DNA of 44,239 nt. Source: Clostridiales bacterium (GTDB taxonomy: Bacteria; Bacillota; Clostridia; Oscillospirales; Oscillospiraceae). Below the pieces are notes generated by a model. The model saw only the letters and a list, made by a program, of their open reading frames with translations, searched no databases and was not told the origin of the DNA. The position numbers were made by a program, and so were the translations under genes. Below, piece by piece: positions 30,423 to 40,100 of this stretch (positions within the stretch are counted from its first letter, which is position 1; every line of letters starts with the position of its first letter). Location of the stretch: assembly GCA_004553545.1 (NCBI GenBank), contig SFLD01000014.1, forward strand, positions 1-44,239, given 5' to 3'.

Positions 30423-32207
30423 ATGGCCCTGGACGCCGTCTGCCTGCGGGCCGTATTGGAGGAGCTGCGGCCCCAGCTCCTGGACCTGCGGGTCGATAAG
30501 GTGCAGCAGCCCTCCCGGGACCAGGTGATCCTGCTCCTGCGGGGAAACCGCCGCCTCCTGCTGAACGCCGGTGCAGGCTCCCCCCGCATCCACTTTACGG
30601 AGCTCCTGCGGGACAACCCGGCGGAGCCCCCCATGTTCTGCATGCTGCTGCGCAAGTATCTTGTGGGCGGCCGGGTGGAGAGCCTGACCCAGCCGGGGAT
30701 GGAGCGCTCCGCGGAGCTCACGTTCCGGGTGACGGACGAGTTTGGCCGGGAGAGCCGCCGCACCCTGGTGCTGGAGGCCATCGGCCGCCGCTCCAACCTT
30801 ATCCTCCTGGACGAGGAGCGCCGGATCATCGACTGCCTCCGCCGGGTGGACAGTGAGATGTCCCCGGAGCGGCAGGTGCTGCCGGGCCTCTTCTATGAAT
30901 TGCCGCCCACCCATGAAAAGCGCCCCTTTACAGAGGGGGACGAGGCGGACTTCCGCGCCGCGCTCGCCGCCGCCAACCCGGAGCGCCCGGCGGACGCCTT
31001 CCTGCTGGATACCTACTTCGGCCTTTCGCCTCTCGTTGCCCGGGAGCTGGTCTTCCAGGCGGCGGGGGACAGCGGCAAGCGGGTCTATGAGCTGACGCCG
31101 GAGCAGGAGGCTGCCCTCTGGCAGGCCCTCCTCTCCCTCCGCCGGCGGGTAGAGGACGGGGACTTCCAGCCCATCTGCCTCTACCGGGACGGCAAGCCCG
31201 CGGAGTTCTCCTACCTCCCTATCCGCCAGTACGGGGACCTGATGGAGAACCGCCCCATGGAGAGCTTCTCCGCCCTGATGGACGTCTTCTACGAGTCCCG
31301 GGAGCGGGAGGAGCGGACCCGCCAGCGGGGCCAGGACCTGATCCGCTCCGTCACCTCCGCCCGGGACCGCTGCCGCCGGAAGCTGGCCCAGCAGCGCCAG
31401 GAGTTCGCCAAGTGCCGGGACCGGGACCAGCTCCGCATCAGCGGCGAGCTCATCACCGCCAACCTCTACCGCATGGAGCGGGGCCAGACCAAGCTGACGG
31501 CGGAGAACTACTATGACCCCGACTGCCGGGAGATCACCATTCCCTTGGACCCCCTGCTGACGCCCCAGCAGAACGCCGCCAAGTACTACAAGCGCTACAC
31601 CAAGGCCCGGACGGCGGAGAAGTACCTGACGGAGCAGATGGCCCTGGCGGAGCGGGACGAGGCGTACCTCGAGAGCGTCCTGGAGGAGCTCCGCCAGGCG
31701 GAGACCGAGCAGGACTTCCTGGACATCCGCGCGGAGCTCCGGGAGAACGGCTTCCTCAAGCGCTCCGGCAAGGAGAAGAAGGAGCTCAAGCGGGTCACGA
31801 AGCCCCGGGAGTTCCGGACCTCCGGCGGCTGGCGGGTGCTGGTGGGCCGCAACAACCGCCAGAATGACCAGCTCACCACCAAGACCGCCGACTACCGGGA
31901 CCTCTGGTTCCACACCCAGAAGATTCACGGCTCCCACGTGATCCTCTGCTGCCAGGGACAGGAGGTGCCGGAGGAGGATCTTCTCCAGGCCGCCCGGCTG
32001 GCCGCCTGCTTCTCCCAGGCAAAGGACAGCGCCAACGTCCCCGTGGACTGCGCTGCCGTCCGCTATGTGAAAAAGCCCGCCGGGGCCCGTCCCGGCATGG
32101 TGACCTATATCAACGCCAGGACCCTCTACGTGACCCCGGACGCCGGCGAGGCCAAGGCCCTCTCCGCCGAGAGAAAGGGCAAAAACGGCGGCGAGGTCCG
32201 GAACTAA
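30423..32207 (+). CDS. rqcH: ribosome quality-control NFACT protein RqcH
   Basis: A 594-residue NFACT protein (once called fibronectin-binding protein). In Bacillus, RqcH binds stalled 50S subunits and adds C-terminal alanine tails for degradation. The N-terminal NFACT-N domain runs MALDAVCLRAVLEELRPQLL through MFCMLLRKYLVGGRVESLTQ; the conserved DR pair appears as ER in GMERSAEL. A coiled coil lies at about 290-430 and the C-terminal NFACT-R domain includes GGWRVLVGRNNRQND and DLWFHTQKIHGSHVIL. ATG 30423 follows GGGGAG. It is coupled to mrnC and ends at a large palindromic terminator. Confidence 0.93.
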   Translation: MALDAVCLRAVLEELRPQLLDLRVDKVQQPSRDQVILLLRGNRRLLLNAGAGSPRIHFTELLRDNPAEPPMFCMLLRKYLVGGRVESLTQPGMERSAELTFRVTDEFGRESRRTLVLEAIGRRSNLILLDEERRIIDCLRRVDSEMSPERQVLPGLFYELPPTHEKRPFTEGDEADFRAALAAANPERPADAFLLDTYFGLSPLVARELVFQAAGDSGKRVYELTPEQEAALWQALLSLRRRVEDGDFQPICLYRDGKPAEFSYLPIRQYGDLMENRPMESFSALMDVFYESREREERTRQRGQDLIRSVTSARDRCRRKLAQQRQEFAKCRDRDQLRISGELITANLYRMERGQTKLTAENYYDPDCREITIPLDPLLTPQQNAAKYYKRYTKARTAEKYLTEQMALAERDEAYLESVLEELRQAETEQDFLDIRAELRENGFLKRSGKEKKELKRVTKPREFRTSGGWRVLVGRNNRQNDQLTTKTADYRDLWFHTQKIHGSHVILCCQGQEVPEEDLLQAARLAACFSQAKDSANVPVDCAAVRYVKKPAGARPGMVTYINARTLYVTPDAGEAKALSAERKGKNGGEVRN

Positions 32208-32243
32208 CGAAACGCCATCCGGCGGCAATGCGGCCGAAGGGAA

Positions 32244-32279
32244 GGAAAGGGGCAGGAGCGATCGCTCCTGCCCCTTTCC
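32244..32279. terminator. bidirectional terminator, 36-base palindrome
   Basis: A perfect palindrome of 36 bases (centre GATC at 32260-32263) between rqcH (plus) and the DUF378 gene (minus). Confidence 0.8.
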
Positions 32280-32280
32280 C

Positions 32281-32496
32281 TCAGGCAACGCCCGGGCTCC
32301 GTTCATCGCTGTCCCGGAAGAGCAGCGTGATGCACCAGATGCCGGCCAGGCCCACCAGGGTATAGATGATCCGGCTGAGAACGGCCATCTGTCCGCCGCA
32401 GAGAAAGGCCACAACGTCAAAGCCGAAGATGCCGATGCAGCCCCAGTTCAGCGCGCCGATGATGGTCAGCGCCAGAGCGATCTTGTCCCAGACCAT
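32281..32496 (-). CDS. DUF378-family small membrane protein
   Basis: A 71-residue protein with two membrane segments, separated by a short loop. The family pattern is ALTIIGALNWGCIGIFGFDV followed by VAFLCGGQMAVLSRIIYTLV. It starts at ATG 32496, six bases after GGAGGG. Function unknown; members are common near stress genes. Converges on rqcH through a shared terminator. Confidence 0.9.
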   Translation of the reverse strand: MVWDKIALALTIIGALNWGCIGIFGFDVVAFLCGGQMAVLSRIIYTLVGLAGIWCITLLFRDSDERSPGVA

Positions 32497-32592
32497 GGAT
32501 TTCCCTCCATTCGTACCGTAAACTTGTCTCGCGGGATGCCGTTAGCATACCCGGTCCCGGCGGAAACCATACGGGAAAATGCGGCTTTGGCA

Positions 32593-32621
32593 TTGAAAAG
32601 CGCGGCGGACTTTGGTAAAAT
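32593..32621 (+). promoter_or_regulatory. sigma-A-type promoter of thrH
   Basis: TTGAAA (32593-32598), 17-base spacer, TAAAAT (32616-32621). Confidence 0.75.
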
Positions 32622-32691
32622 ACTTAAAACCATACTTTTTGTGAGACCTGCGGAAGATTTTTTGCCTTCCCCGGGAGAAGGGACCTGCACT

Positions 32692-33291
32692 ATGAACATC
32701 GTCTGCCTTGATATGGAGGGCGTCCTGGTGCCCGAGATCTGGATCGCCTTTGCCGAGGAGAGCGGCATCCCGGAGCTCCGGCGCACCACCCGGGACGAGC
32801 CGGATTACGACAAGCTGATGCGCTGGCGTCTGGGCATCCTGAAAGAGCACGGCCTGGGCCTGCGGGAGATCCAGCAGACCATCGCCCGGATCGATCCCCT
32901 GCCCGGGGCCAAGGACTTCCTGGACGCCCTGCGCCGGGAGACCCAGGCCGTCATCCTCAGCGACACCTTTGAGGAGTTTGCAAAGCCCCTGATGGAGAAG
33001 CTGAACTGGCCCACCATCCTCTGCAACTCCCTGGAGGTGGCGGAGAGCGGCGAGATCACGGGCTTCCGGATGCGCTGCCCCCAGTCCAAGCTCACCACCG
33101 TCCGGGCCCTGCAGTCCATGGGCTACGAGACCATCGCCGCCGGGGACAGCCACAACGACCTTGCCATGATCCGCGCCAGCAAGGCGGGCTTCCTCTTCCG
33201 CAGCACCGGGGCCATCAAGGCGGAGAATCCCGACCTCCCCGCCTATGAGCGCTTCGATGACCTCCTCTCCGCCATCCGGGCGGCACTCTGA
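32692..33291 (+). CDS. thrH: phosphoserine phosphatase / homoserine phosphotransferase, ThrH type
   Basis: A 199-residue HAD-family enzyme. The nucleophile motif is CLDMEGVLVPEIWIAFAEES (the second acidic residue is Glu, as in ThrH), followed by VILSDTFEEFAKP (motif II) and IAAGDSHNDLAMI (motif IV). ThrH of Pseudomonas removes phosphate from phosphoserine and can pass it to homoserine. Starting at ATG 32692. It would complete serine synthesis with serA and serC, which lie 24 kb away; no other serB-like gene is in the window. The DUF1015 gene follows at 44 bases, probably in the same operon. Confidence 0.9.
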   Translation: MNIVCLDMEGVLVPEIWIAFAEESGIPELRRTTRDEPDYDKLMRWRLGILKEHGLGLREIQQTIARIDPLPGAKDFLDALRRETQAVILSDTFEEFAKPLMEKLNWPTILCNSLEVAESGEITGFRMRCPQSKLTTVRALQSMGYETIAAGDSHNDLAMIRASKAGFLFRSTGAIKAENPDLPAYERFDDLLSAIRAAL

Positions 33292-33335
33292 GACGCTACC
33301 CGCCGCGGCGGGAAAAAATGAAAAGGGGACACGAC

Positions 33336-34613
33336 ATGAAGAACTTTGAGAAGCTGGGATTCTATCCCGCCGACATCCTCCTGCCCAAGGACGCCGACAT
33401 GGAAAAGTGGGCCGTGGTGGCCTGCGACCAGTTCACCTCCCAGCCGGAGTATTGGGAGGCCGTGGAGCAGAACGTGGGCGACGCCCCCTCCACCCTGCGG
33501 CTGATCCTGCCGGAGGCCAAGCTCAATGACCCCAACGTGGACGAGCACATCGCGGACATCAACGCCGCCATGAAGCGGTATCTGGACCAGGGCGTTTTCC
33601 AGACCCTTCCGGATTCCCTTCTCTACGTCGAGCGCAGGCAGTCCGACGGTAAGATCCGCCACGGCCTCATCGGCATGGTGGACCTGGACCAGTATGACTT
33701 CACCCCCGGCTCCGGCGCACTGATCCGGGCCACCGAGGGCACCGTCCTCTCCCGCATCCCGCCCCGGGTCCGGGTCCGGCAGGACGCCCCCATCGAGCTG
33801 CCCCACGTGATGCTCCTCATCGACGATCCCAAGGGCAGCGTCATCGAGCCCCTGACGGCGGAGAGCGCCAAGATAGAGAAGCTCTATGACTTCGATCTCC
33901 AGCAGGGCGGCGGCCACCTCACCGGCTGGCAGCTCACCGCCGAGCAGATCGACGGCGTCGCGGATGCCCTTGCCGCCCTCTGCACCCCCCAGGCCATGGA
34001 GGAGAAGTACGGCCTCCGGGATGCCCAGCCCCTGCTCTTCGCCGTGGGCGACGGCAACCATTCCCTGGCCACCGCCAAGGCCTGTTACGAAAACCTCAAG
34101 AAGGTGACGCCGGAGAGCGAGTGGAAAAACCTTCCCGCCCGCTACGCTCTCGTAGAGGTCGTCAACAACCACGACGATGCCCTGCAGTTCGAGCCCATCC
34201 ACCGGGTGGTCTTCGGCGCGGACCCCGAGACCTTTATGGCCGAGTTCAGGAAGGCCTATCCCAACGTCTACGAGGGCAAGGGGGAAGGCCACACCATCGA
34301 GGTCTGCTGGGAGGGCCACGATGGCTTCCTCACCGTCCCCGATCCCAGGATGCAGCTGGCTGTCGGCACCCTCCAGAGCTTCCTGGATGAGTACCTGAAG
34401 CAGCATGGCGGCGAGGTGGATTACATCCACGGCGACGAGGTCACCCGGGAGCTGGGCAGCAAGCCCGGCAACATGGGCTTCCTGCTGCCCGCCATGGGCA
34501 AGGAGCAGCTCTTCAAGACCGTCATGGCCGACGGTGTGCTGCCCCGCAAGACCTTCTCCATGGGCCATGCCCAGGATAAGCGCTACTACGTGGAGGCCCG
34601 GAAGATCCAGTGA
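33336..34613 (+). CDS. DUF1015-family protein
   Basis: A 425-residue soluble protein. Family marks are KWAVVACDQFTSQPEYWEAV near residue 24, DPKGSVIEPL, AVGDGNHSLATAKACYENLK near 235 and VNNHDDALQFEPIHRVVFGA near 275. DUF1015 genes are often next to serine-pathway genes (serA, serC) in Clostridia, and here the neighbour is thrH, so a role close to phosphoserine or serine is plausible; the reaction is not established. The start is ATG 33336 after AAAAGGGG; an in-frame ATG at 33318 lacks a site. Confidence 0.85.
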   Translation: MKNFEKLGFYPADILLPKDADMEKWAVVACDQFTSQPEYWEAVEQNVGDAPSTLRLILPEAKLNDPNVDEHIADINAAMKRYLDQGVFQTLPDSLLYVERRQSDGKIRHGLIGMVDLDQYDFTPGSGALIRATEGTVLSRIPPRVRVRQDAPIELPHVMLLIDDPKGSVIEPLTAESAKIEKLYDFDLQQGGGHLTGWQLTAEQIDGVADALAALCTPQAMEEKYGLRDAQPLLFAVGDGNHSLATAKACYENLKKVTPESEWKNLPARYALVEVVNNHDDALQFEPIHRVVFGADPETFMAEFRKAYPNVYEGKGEGHTIEVCWEGHDGFLTVPDPRMQLAVGTLQSFLDEYLKQHGGEVDYIHGDEVTRELGSKPGNMGFLLPAMGKEQLFKTVMADGVLPRKTFSMGHAQDKRYYVEARKIQ

Positions 34614-34620
34614 TCCCCCA

Positions 34621-34653
34621 GCGTCCCCGGACGGCCCCGTCCGGGGACGCTTT
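34621..34653 (+). terminator. terminator-like hairpin after the DUF1015 gene
   Basis: GCGTCCCCGGAC (34621-34632) with GTCCGGGGACGC (34639-34650), then TTT. ispE starts 27 bases on, so read-through may be partial. Confidence 0.7.
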
Positions 34654-34679
34654 CCCATCCCCAAGAGAGGAGCGTGACC

Positions 34680-35546
34680 ATGAAAGAGACGTTCCGGCGG
34701 GAGGCCCCCGCCAAGATCAACCTGGCCCTGGACATCCTGGGAAAGCGCCCGGACGGCTACCACGCGCTTTGCAGCGTTATGCAGACGGTGTCCCTCTGCG
34801 ACACCGTGGAGCTGGCGGAGGGAGGCGAGGGGTTCACCCTCTCCATGGCGGGCTTCACCCCGCCGGAGGGGCGAAAGACCCTGGAGCAGCGGGCGGCGGA
34901 GGCCTTCTTCGCCCGGCTGGGCCGGGCCATGCCCCCTCTTACCGTCGCCATCACCAAGCGGACCCCGGCCTACGCGGGCCTCGGCGGCGGCAGCGCGGAC
35001 GTGGCGGCCCTTCTGCGCATCCTCCGGGACCGCTATGCCCCGGAAATGGAAGACACTACCCTGGAATCCATCGGCGCGGAGGTTGGCAGCGACATGCCCT
35101 TCTGCCTCCGGGGCGGAACGGCCCTGGCGGCGGGCCGGGGCGAGATCCTGACGGACCTGCCGCCCCTGCCGGACTGCTGGATCGTCCTCTGCAAGCCGCC
35201 CTTTCCCATCCCAACGCCCATGCTCTTCGCCCGGGCGGACAGCGTGGCCATCCGGCACCGCCCGGACATCCCGGGGATGCGGAAAGCCCTGGAAAACGGG
35301 GATCTGGAGGGCGTCGCCGGGAGGCTCGGCAACGTCTTTGAGGAGGTGCTGCCGCCGGAATGCGGGGCGGTCTTCGCCATCCGGGATGCCCTGCTGGCGG
35401 CGGGAGCCCTGGGGGCCGGGATGAGCGGATCCGGACCCACGGTGTTTGGAATCTTCCGGGAGGAGGGCCTGGCCCGGGCAGCACAGGAAAAAACTCTCCC
35501 GTTGGGGGAGAGTTATGCGGTGAGACCCCTGGGGAAGCTCACGTGA
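34680..35546 (+). CDS. ispE: 4-diphosphocytidyl-2-C-methyl-D-erythritol kinase
   Basis: A 288-residue GHMP kinase of the MEP isoprenoid pathway. It phosphorylates CDP-methylerythritol at the 2-OH. Visible are APAKINLALDILGKRPDGYH at the N-terminus, the ATP loop TPAYAGLGGGSADVAALLRI near 102, VGSDMPFCLRGGTALAAGRG, and the C-terminal GAGMSGSGPTVFGIF. The start is ATG 34680 after AGAGAGGAG; a GTG at 34674 is in frame but too close. spoIIR follows at 142 bases under its own probable forespore promoter. Confidence 0.96.
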   Translation: MKETFRREAPAKINLALDILGKRPDGYHALCSVMQTVSLCDTVELAEGGEGFTLSMAGFTPPEGRKTLEQRAAEAFFARLGRAMPPLTVAITKRTPAYAGLGGGSADVAALLRILRDRYAPEMEDTTLESIGAEVGSDMPFCLRGGTALAAGRGEILTDLPPLPDCWIVLCKPPFPIPTPMLFARADSVAIRHRPDIPGMRKALENGDLEGVAGRLGNVFEEVLPPECGAVFAIRDALLAAGALGAGMSGSGPTVFGIFREEGLARAAQEKTLPLGESYAVRPLGKLT

Positions 35547-35605
35547 CCGCGGGAAATTCCCCGTTTTTCCCCGAAATTCCCCTGGGGAAAATTTTCAGAA
35601 AACCG

Positions 35606-35635
35606 GTATAAAAGTAAGAGATCCCGTCCAGAATT
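35606..35635 (+). promoter_or_regulatory. probable sigma-F-type promoter of spoIIR
   Basis: GTATA at 35606-35610, a 15-base spacer, then GTCCAGAATT at 35626-35635. This fits the forespore consensus (GywTA, then GGnnAnAnTw) with one mismatch. spoIIR is a known sigma-F target in Bacillus. Confidence 0.6.
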
Positions 35636-35688
35636 CCGAAAGACAGTACGGCTCCGGCCGGAGCCTTGGGGAAAGGACGGGATCTTTC

Positions 35689-36297
35689 ATGAAACGTGCG
35701 GCAAGATGGGAATGGGCCCTGCTCATCGCACTTTTGGTAAGTTTTGCCTGGGGCACCTGGGCGGACCGGACCCAGCAGCAGCTCTCGGACAAGGTGCTGC
35801 GGCTCCATGTGCTGGCAAACTCCGACTCGGAGGCGGACCAGGCCCTGAAGCGGAAGGTCCGGGACAGCGTGCTGGAGACGGCCTCCGACATCCTGGCGGA
35901 CTGCCCGGACCGGGAGACGGCAGAGCAGCGGCTCTCCGCCGCCCTGCCGGAGATCGAGGACGCCGCAAGAGCCCGGATCGCCGCCGAGGGCGGAAAGCAG
36001 ACGGTGACGGCGGAGCTGCGGCCCACGGTCTTCCCCACCCGGGAGTATGAGGATTTCTCCCTGCCTGCCGGGGAGTACCTGGCCCTCCGGGTGGTCCTGG
36101 GGGAGGGGGAGGGGCATAACTGGTGGTGCGTGGTCTTTCCGCCCCTCTGCGCCGAGACGACCTCAAGCTTCTCTCAGACCGCCATGGCGGCGGGGCTCAC
36201 GGAGGAGGAAGTGGCCCTCATCACCGAGAGCGACGGCTACCAGCTGAAGTTCAAGGCCGTGGAGCTCTGGGAAAAGCTGATGGCGTACTTCCGCTGA
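35689..36297 (+). CDS. spoIIR: stage II sporulation protein R
   Basis: A 202-residue secreted protein with an N-terminal membrane or signal segment (WALLIALLVSFAWGTWADRT, residues 9-28). The family core is DKVLRLHVLANSDSEADQAL near 34 and GEGEGHNWWCVVFPPLC near 139. SpoIIR is made in the forespore and signals across the septum to start processing of pro-sigma-E by SpoIIGA. Its presence shows that the organism has the endospore programme or recently had it. ATG 35689 is preceded by AAAGGA. Confidence 0.96.
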   Translation: MKRAARWEWALLIALLVSFAWGTWADRTQQQLSDKVLRLHVLANSDSEADQALKRKVRDSVLETASDILADCPDRETAEQRLSAALPEIEDAARARIAAEGGKQTVTAELRPTVFPTREYEDFSLPAGEYLALRVVLGEGEGHNWWCVVFPPLCAETTSSFSQTAMAAGLTEEEVALITESDGYQLKFKAVELWEKLMAYFR

Positions 36298-36312
36298 GAG
36301 AATTTCAAAAAG

Positions 36313-36354
36313 AAGACCGCCGGAGGAAGCTGGGCTTCCCTCCGGCGGTCTTTT
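36313..36354. terminator. bidirectional terminator
   Basis: A stem of 18 pairs with one bulged C (36313-36330 with 36334-36352), ending TTTT. It lies between convergent spoIIR and the DUF1643 gene. Confidence 0.8.
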
Positions 36355-36360
36355 CGGGTC

Positions 36361-36990
36361 TCAGGGGGTTTTCTGGAAGCGGGGGGAACGGAGGTATTCC
36401 GCCACATCGAAGGGCTGGAGGGGGGTGGTGGCCTTCAGGTAGAGGGGGTGATGGGGATGGCCGGACTTGAGGAGGGGGCCTGCGCTGTACCACCGGGCCC
36501 CCACGGCCTGGCCGTCCGTGAGGAAGTCCCCCACGCAGCGGGCAAGGTAGTCCCGCTTCTCAATGACGTTGCCCCAGGCGCACCAGACGGCAGGGGCGGG
36601 GGAGAGGGAGAGGAGGTAGCGGAAGGCCTTGCGGTTCTCGGCGTGGAGCTCTGGGTTCAGGGCGCGCTCCATGTCGTCCGGCCGGGTGGCCCGCTGGGCA
36701 TAGACATTGAACATGAGGAAGCTGTCGTAGCCGTTGGAGAGGGCGATGCGCTGGACGGATTGCAGCGTGGGGTCCAGGGCGTCCGGCGCGGCGGTGGAGG
36801 GGTTGATGCCCATGCAGATGAGGGGCTTCTGCCCTCGGGTGCCCAGGATGTACCGGTACTCGGAGTAGCGGTTGGGGACGTAGAGCCAGCGGGAGACGTC
36901 GTAATCCGGGGAGGGGAGCAGGGCGGCCTCCAGGGCCGGGGCGAAGCGCTCCAGGGTCAGGGCGGCAGTGGGGGAGGATGGGATATGCAT
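36361..36990 (-). CDS. DUF1643-family protein
   Basis: A 209-residue soluble protein. The family core is LICMGINPSTAAPDALDPTL near residue 57 and FLMFNVYAQRATRPDDMERA near 90, with VWCAWGNVIEKRDYLARCV later. DUF1643 has a fold related to uracil-DNA-glycosylase-like proteins; its function is not known. The start is ATG 36990 with AAGGAGG six bases upstream; the frame extends upstream to 37674 as antisense of addB. Divergent from addB. Confidence 0.87.
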   Translation of the reverse strand: MHIPSSPTAALTLERFAPALEAALLPSPDYDVSRWLYVPNRYSEYRYILGTRGQKPLICMGINPSTAAPDALDPTLQSVQRIALSNGYDSFLMFNVYAQRATRPDDMERALNPELHAENRKAFRYLLSLSPAPAVWCAWGNVIEKRDYLARCVGDFLTDGQAVGARWYSAGPLLKSGHPHHPLYLKATTPLQPFDVAEYLRSPRFQKTP

Positions 36991-37131
36991 GGCGGGCCTC
37001 CTTGGGACGGGAAAACCGTCGAAGATTTCTTTCCCATCATAGCACGCTCCGGAAAAAAAGGCAATGAGGGCTGTTTTCGGGACCGTTTCTATGGTAGAAT
37101 GGGGCGAAAGAAACGAAAGGGGGGCTCGCCG

Positions 37132-40100
37132 ATGCTGACGATCCTCATGGGACGGGCCAAGAGCGGGAAGACGGAGTGGATGCTGCGGCGCATCGCGGCG
37201 CTGGGGGATCACTCCCGGCAGGTGCTGCTGGTGCCGGAGCACGCCACCTACGCGGCGGAGATGGACCTCTGCCGCACCTGCGGCGACACCGCCAGCCGCC
37301 ACGCGGAGGTTCTGAGCTTCCGGCGGCTGGGGACCCGGGTGCTCTCCGTCACCGGGGGGCTTGCCGATGTCTCGCTGGACCAGGGGGGCAAGCTCCTGAC
37401 GCTGCAGAAGGCCCTGGGCGAGGTGGCGCCGGAGCTGAAGCTCTACCGCCGTCCCTCCCGGAAGGCGGCCTTCCTCACGGGGATGCTGGACCTCTTTGAC
37501 GAGTTCCAGAGCTTTGCCGTCTCGCCGGAGGATCTGAGCCGCCGGGGGGAGGAACTGACCGGCGCCACCGGGGAAAAGCTCCGGGACCTGAGCCTCCTCT
37601 ACGGGGCCTATCAGGCGCGGCTGCAGCGGCCGGGCCTGGACGCCCGGGACCGGATGAGCAAGCTCTGCGACCACCTGGAGGAGTCCCGAATCGCGGAGGG
37701 CGTGGACTTCTTCCTGGACGGCTTCAGCTACTTCACCGCCCAGGAGCAGAAGGTGCTCTCCGTCCTGCTGCGGCAGGGGCGGAGCGTCACCGTGTCCCTG
37801 CTGGGGGAGAAGCAGGGCGGGCGCAGCGAGCTCTTCGATGTCTCGTACCGCACCCGGGACGCCCTTCTCCGGCTGGCGAAAGAGGCCGGCTGTGAGGCGA
37901 AGACCCTGGACTTCAACCCCCGGGGCGACGAGGGCAGTCCGCTCCGGCGGCTGGAGCAGGGCTTCCTGGGTTCAGCCCAGCCCTGGAAGGGGGAGACGGA
38001 GGCCATCCGCCTGCTGGAGGCTCCGGACCCCTATGCCGAGGTGGAGGAGTGCGCCGCCGCCATCCGAAAGCTGGCGGCGGAGGGCAAGTGCCGCTACCGG
38101 GACATCGGCGTGGGCGCCCGGAACATGGGGGACTATGAGTTCCTGCTGGAGAGCGTTTTTGAGCGCTACGGCATCCCGGTCTACCAGAGCCGCCGCAGCG
38201 ATATCCTGGAGACCCCGGCCCTGGCTCTCGTCACAGGGGCTATGGAGACCCTGAGCTCCGGCTTTGAGGCCGAGGACCTCTTCCGTTGCCTGAAGACCGG
38301 TCTCGCCGGGCTCACGGCGGAGGAGTGCGACCGGCTGGAGAACTATGCCCTGACCTGGGACATCCACGGGAGCCTCTGGCTCCGGGAGGAGGACTGGGCT
38401 GCCCATCCGGCGGGCTATGGCCGGGAGTGGAGCGACGCCGACCGGCAGGAGCTGGCGGAGATCAACGCCCTGCGGCAGCGGGTGCGGCAGCCCTTCCTCC
38501 TGCTGCGGGACGGGATGAAAGCGGCGGAGACCGCTGCTGGGAAGGTGGAGGCCCTGTACCGCTTTCTGGAGAGCGTGAAGTTACAGCAGTCCCTGGAGGA
38601 GCAGCGGACGCGCCTTGCCGAGGCGGGCCTTCTGCAGCGGGCGGAGGAGTGTGCCCAGCTCTGGGAGATCCTCTGCGAGGCGCTGGATCAGTTCGTGGAG
38701 CTGCTGGGCGAGGAGCCCATCACCACAGACGAGTTCCAGCGGCTTTTGCGCCAGGTGCTGACCCAGTACAGCGTCGGCACCATCCCGGCGGCGCTGGACC
38801 AGGTGACGGTGGGGGACATCAGCCGCAACGACCGGCACACCTGCAGATACTTCTTCCTGCTGGGGGCCAACGACCATGTGCTGCCGGCCCCCGCCGCGGC
38901 AGGCGGCATCCTGAATGAGAGCGACCGGGACGAGCTGGCGTCGGTGGGGCTGCGTCTGGCGCCCCGGGGCATGGAGCAGATGAGCCTGGAGCTCCAGAAC
39001 CTTTACGCCGCCCTCTGCCAGCCCACGGAGGGGCTGTTCCTCAGCTATCCCGCCTCTGATGGGGCGGGGACGGCGCTGCGCCCGGCCTTCGTGGTGGAGC
39101 GGCTGCGCAGGCTCTTCCCGGATGTGCTCCTGCGGCGCTCGGACCCCAGCCGCCCCTACCGCCTGACGGCGGAGATCCCGGCCCTGGAGGCGGCGGGGCG
39201 CAGCGAGAATGCGGCCCTGCGGGCCTACTTCCGCCAGAAGCGTCCGGAGGCCATGGCGGCCATGGACCGGGCGGCGGAGATGGACCGGGGACGGCTGGAC
39301 CGCAGCGCGGTCCGGGCTCTGTACGGGGACAGCTTCCGCTTCTCCGCCTCCCGCATCGAGCGGATGAATACCTGTCACTTCGCCTACTTCATGGAGTACG
39401 GCCTCCAGGCCAGGGTCCGGGAGAAGGCCCAGTTCAACGCGCCCCAGATCGGCACCTTCCTCCACTACATTCTGGAGAACGTGGTCCGGGACGTGAAGAA
39501 GCTGGGGGGCTTTGCCCAGGTGGACGACGACACCCTCCGGACCCTGACGGAGCAGTACATCGCCCGATACGCCGAGAGCGAGCTGCGGAACTTCCAGGAC
39601 CGGTCGCCCCGGTTCCACTATCTCTTTGACCGGCTGCGGCACGCGGCCTTTGCCGTGGTCCGGGAGACGGCGGAGGAGCTGCGGCACTCGGACTTCGTGC
39701 CGGTGGCCTTCGAGCTGGACTTCGGGGACGGGAAGACGCTGCCGGCGGTCTCCATCCGGGAACCGGACAGCGAGCTGCGCATCGGCGGCAAGGTGGACCG
39801 GGTGGACGGCTGGGTGAAGAACGGCAAGCTCTACCTCCGGGTGGTGGACTACAAGACGGGGCGGAAGGAGTTCAGGCTCTCGGATGTGCGGATGGGCCTG
39901 GACATCCAGATGCTGCTCTATCTCTTCACCCTGCAGGCGGAGGGGGAGCGCCACTTCGGGATGCCCGTGGAGCCGGCGGGAGTCCTCTACTTCCCGGCCC
40001 GGGACGAGATCCTCTCCGCGGAGCGGAACATCTCGCCGGAGCTGCTGGCGGCGAAGCGGGCCGGAGAGCTGCACCGCTGCGGGCTGCTGCTGCGGGACCC

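Noticed and set aside
35490..35515. Terminator at AACTCTCCC/GGGGAGAGTT
   Set aside because: It lies inside the ispE coding sequence, in frame, and has no T-run.
36448..37131. In-frame upstream extension of addB
   Set aside because: It lies antisense to the DUF1643 gene, and AddB starts at the Walker A region next to a good ribosome site at 37132.
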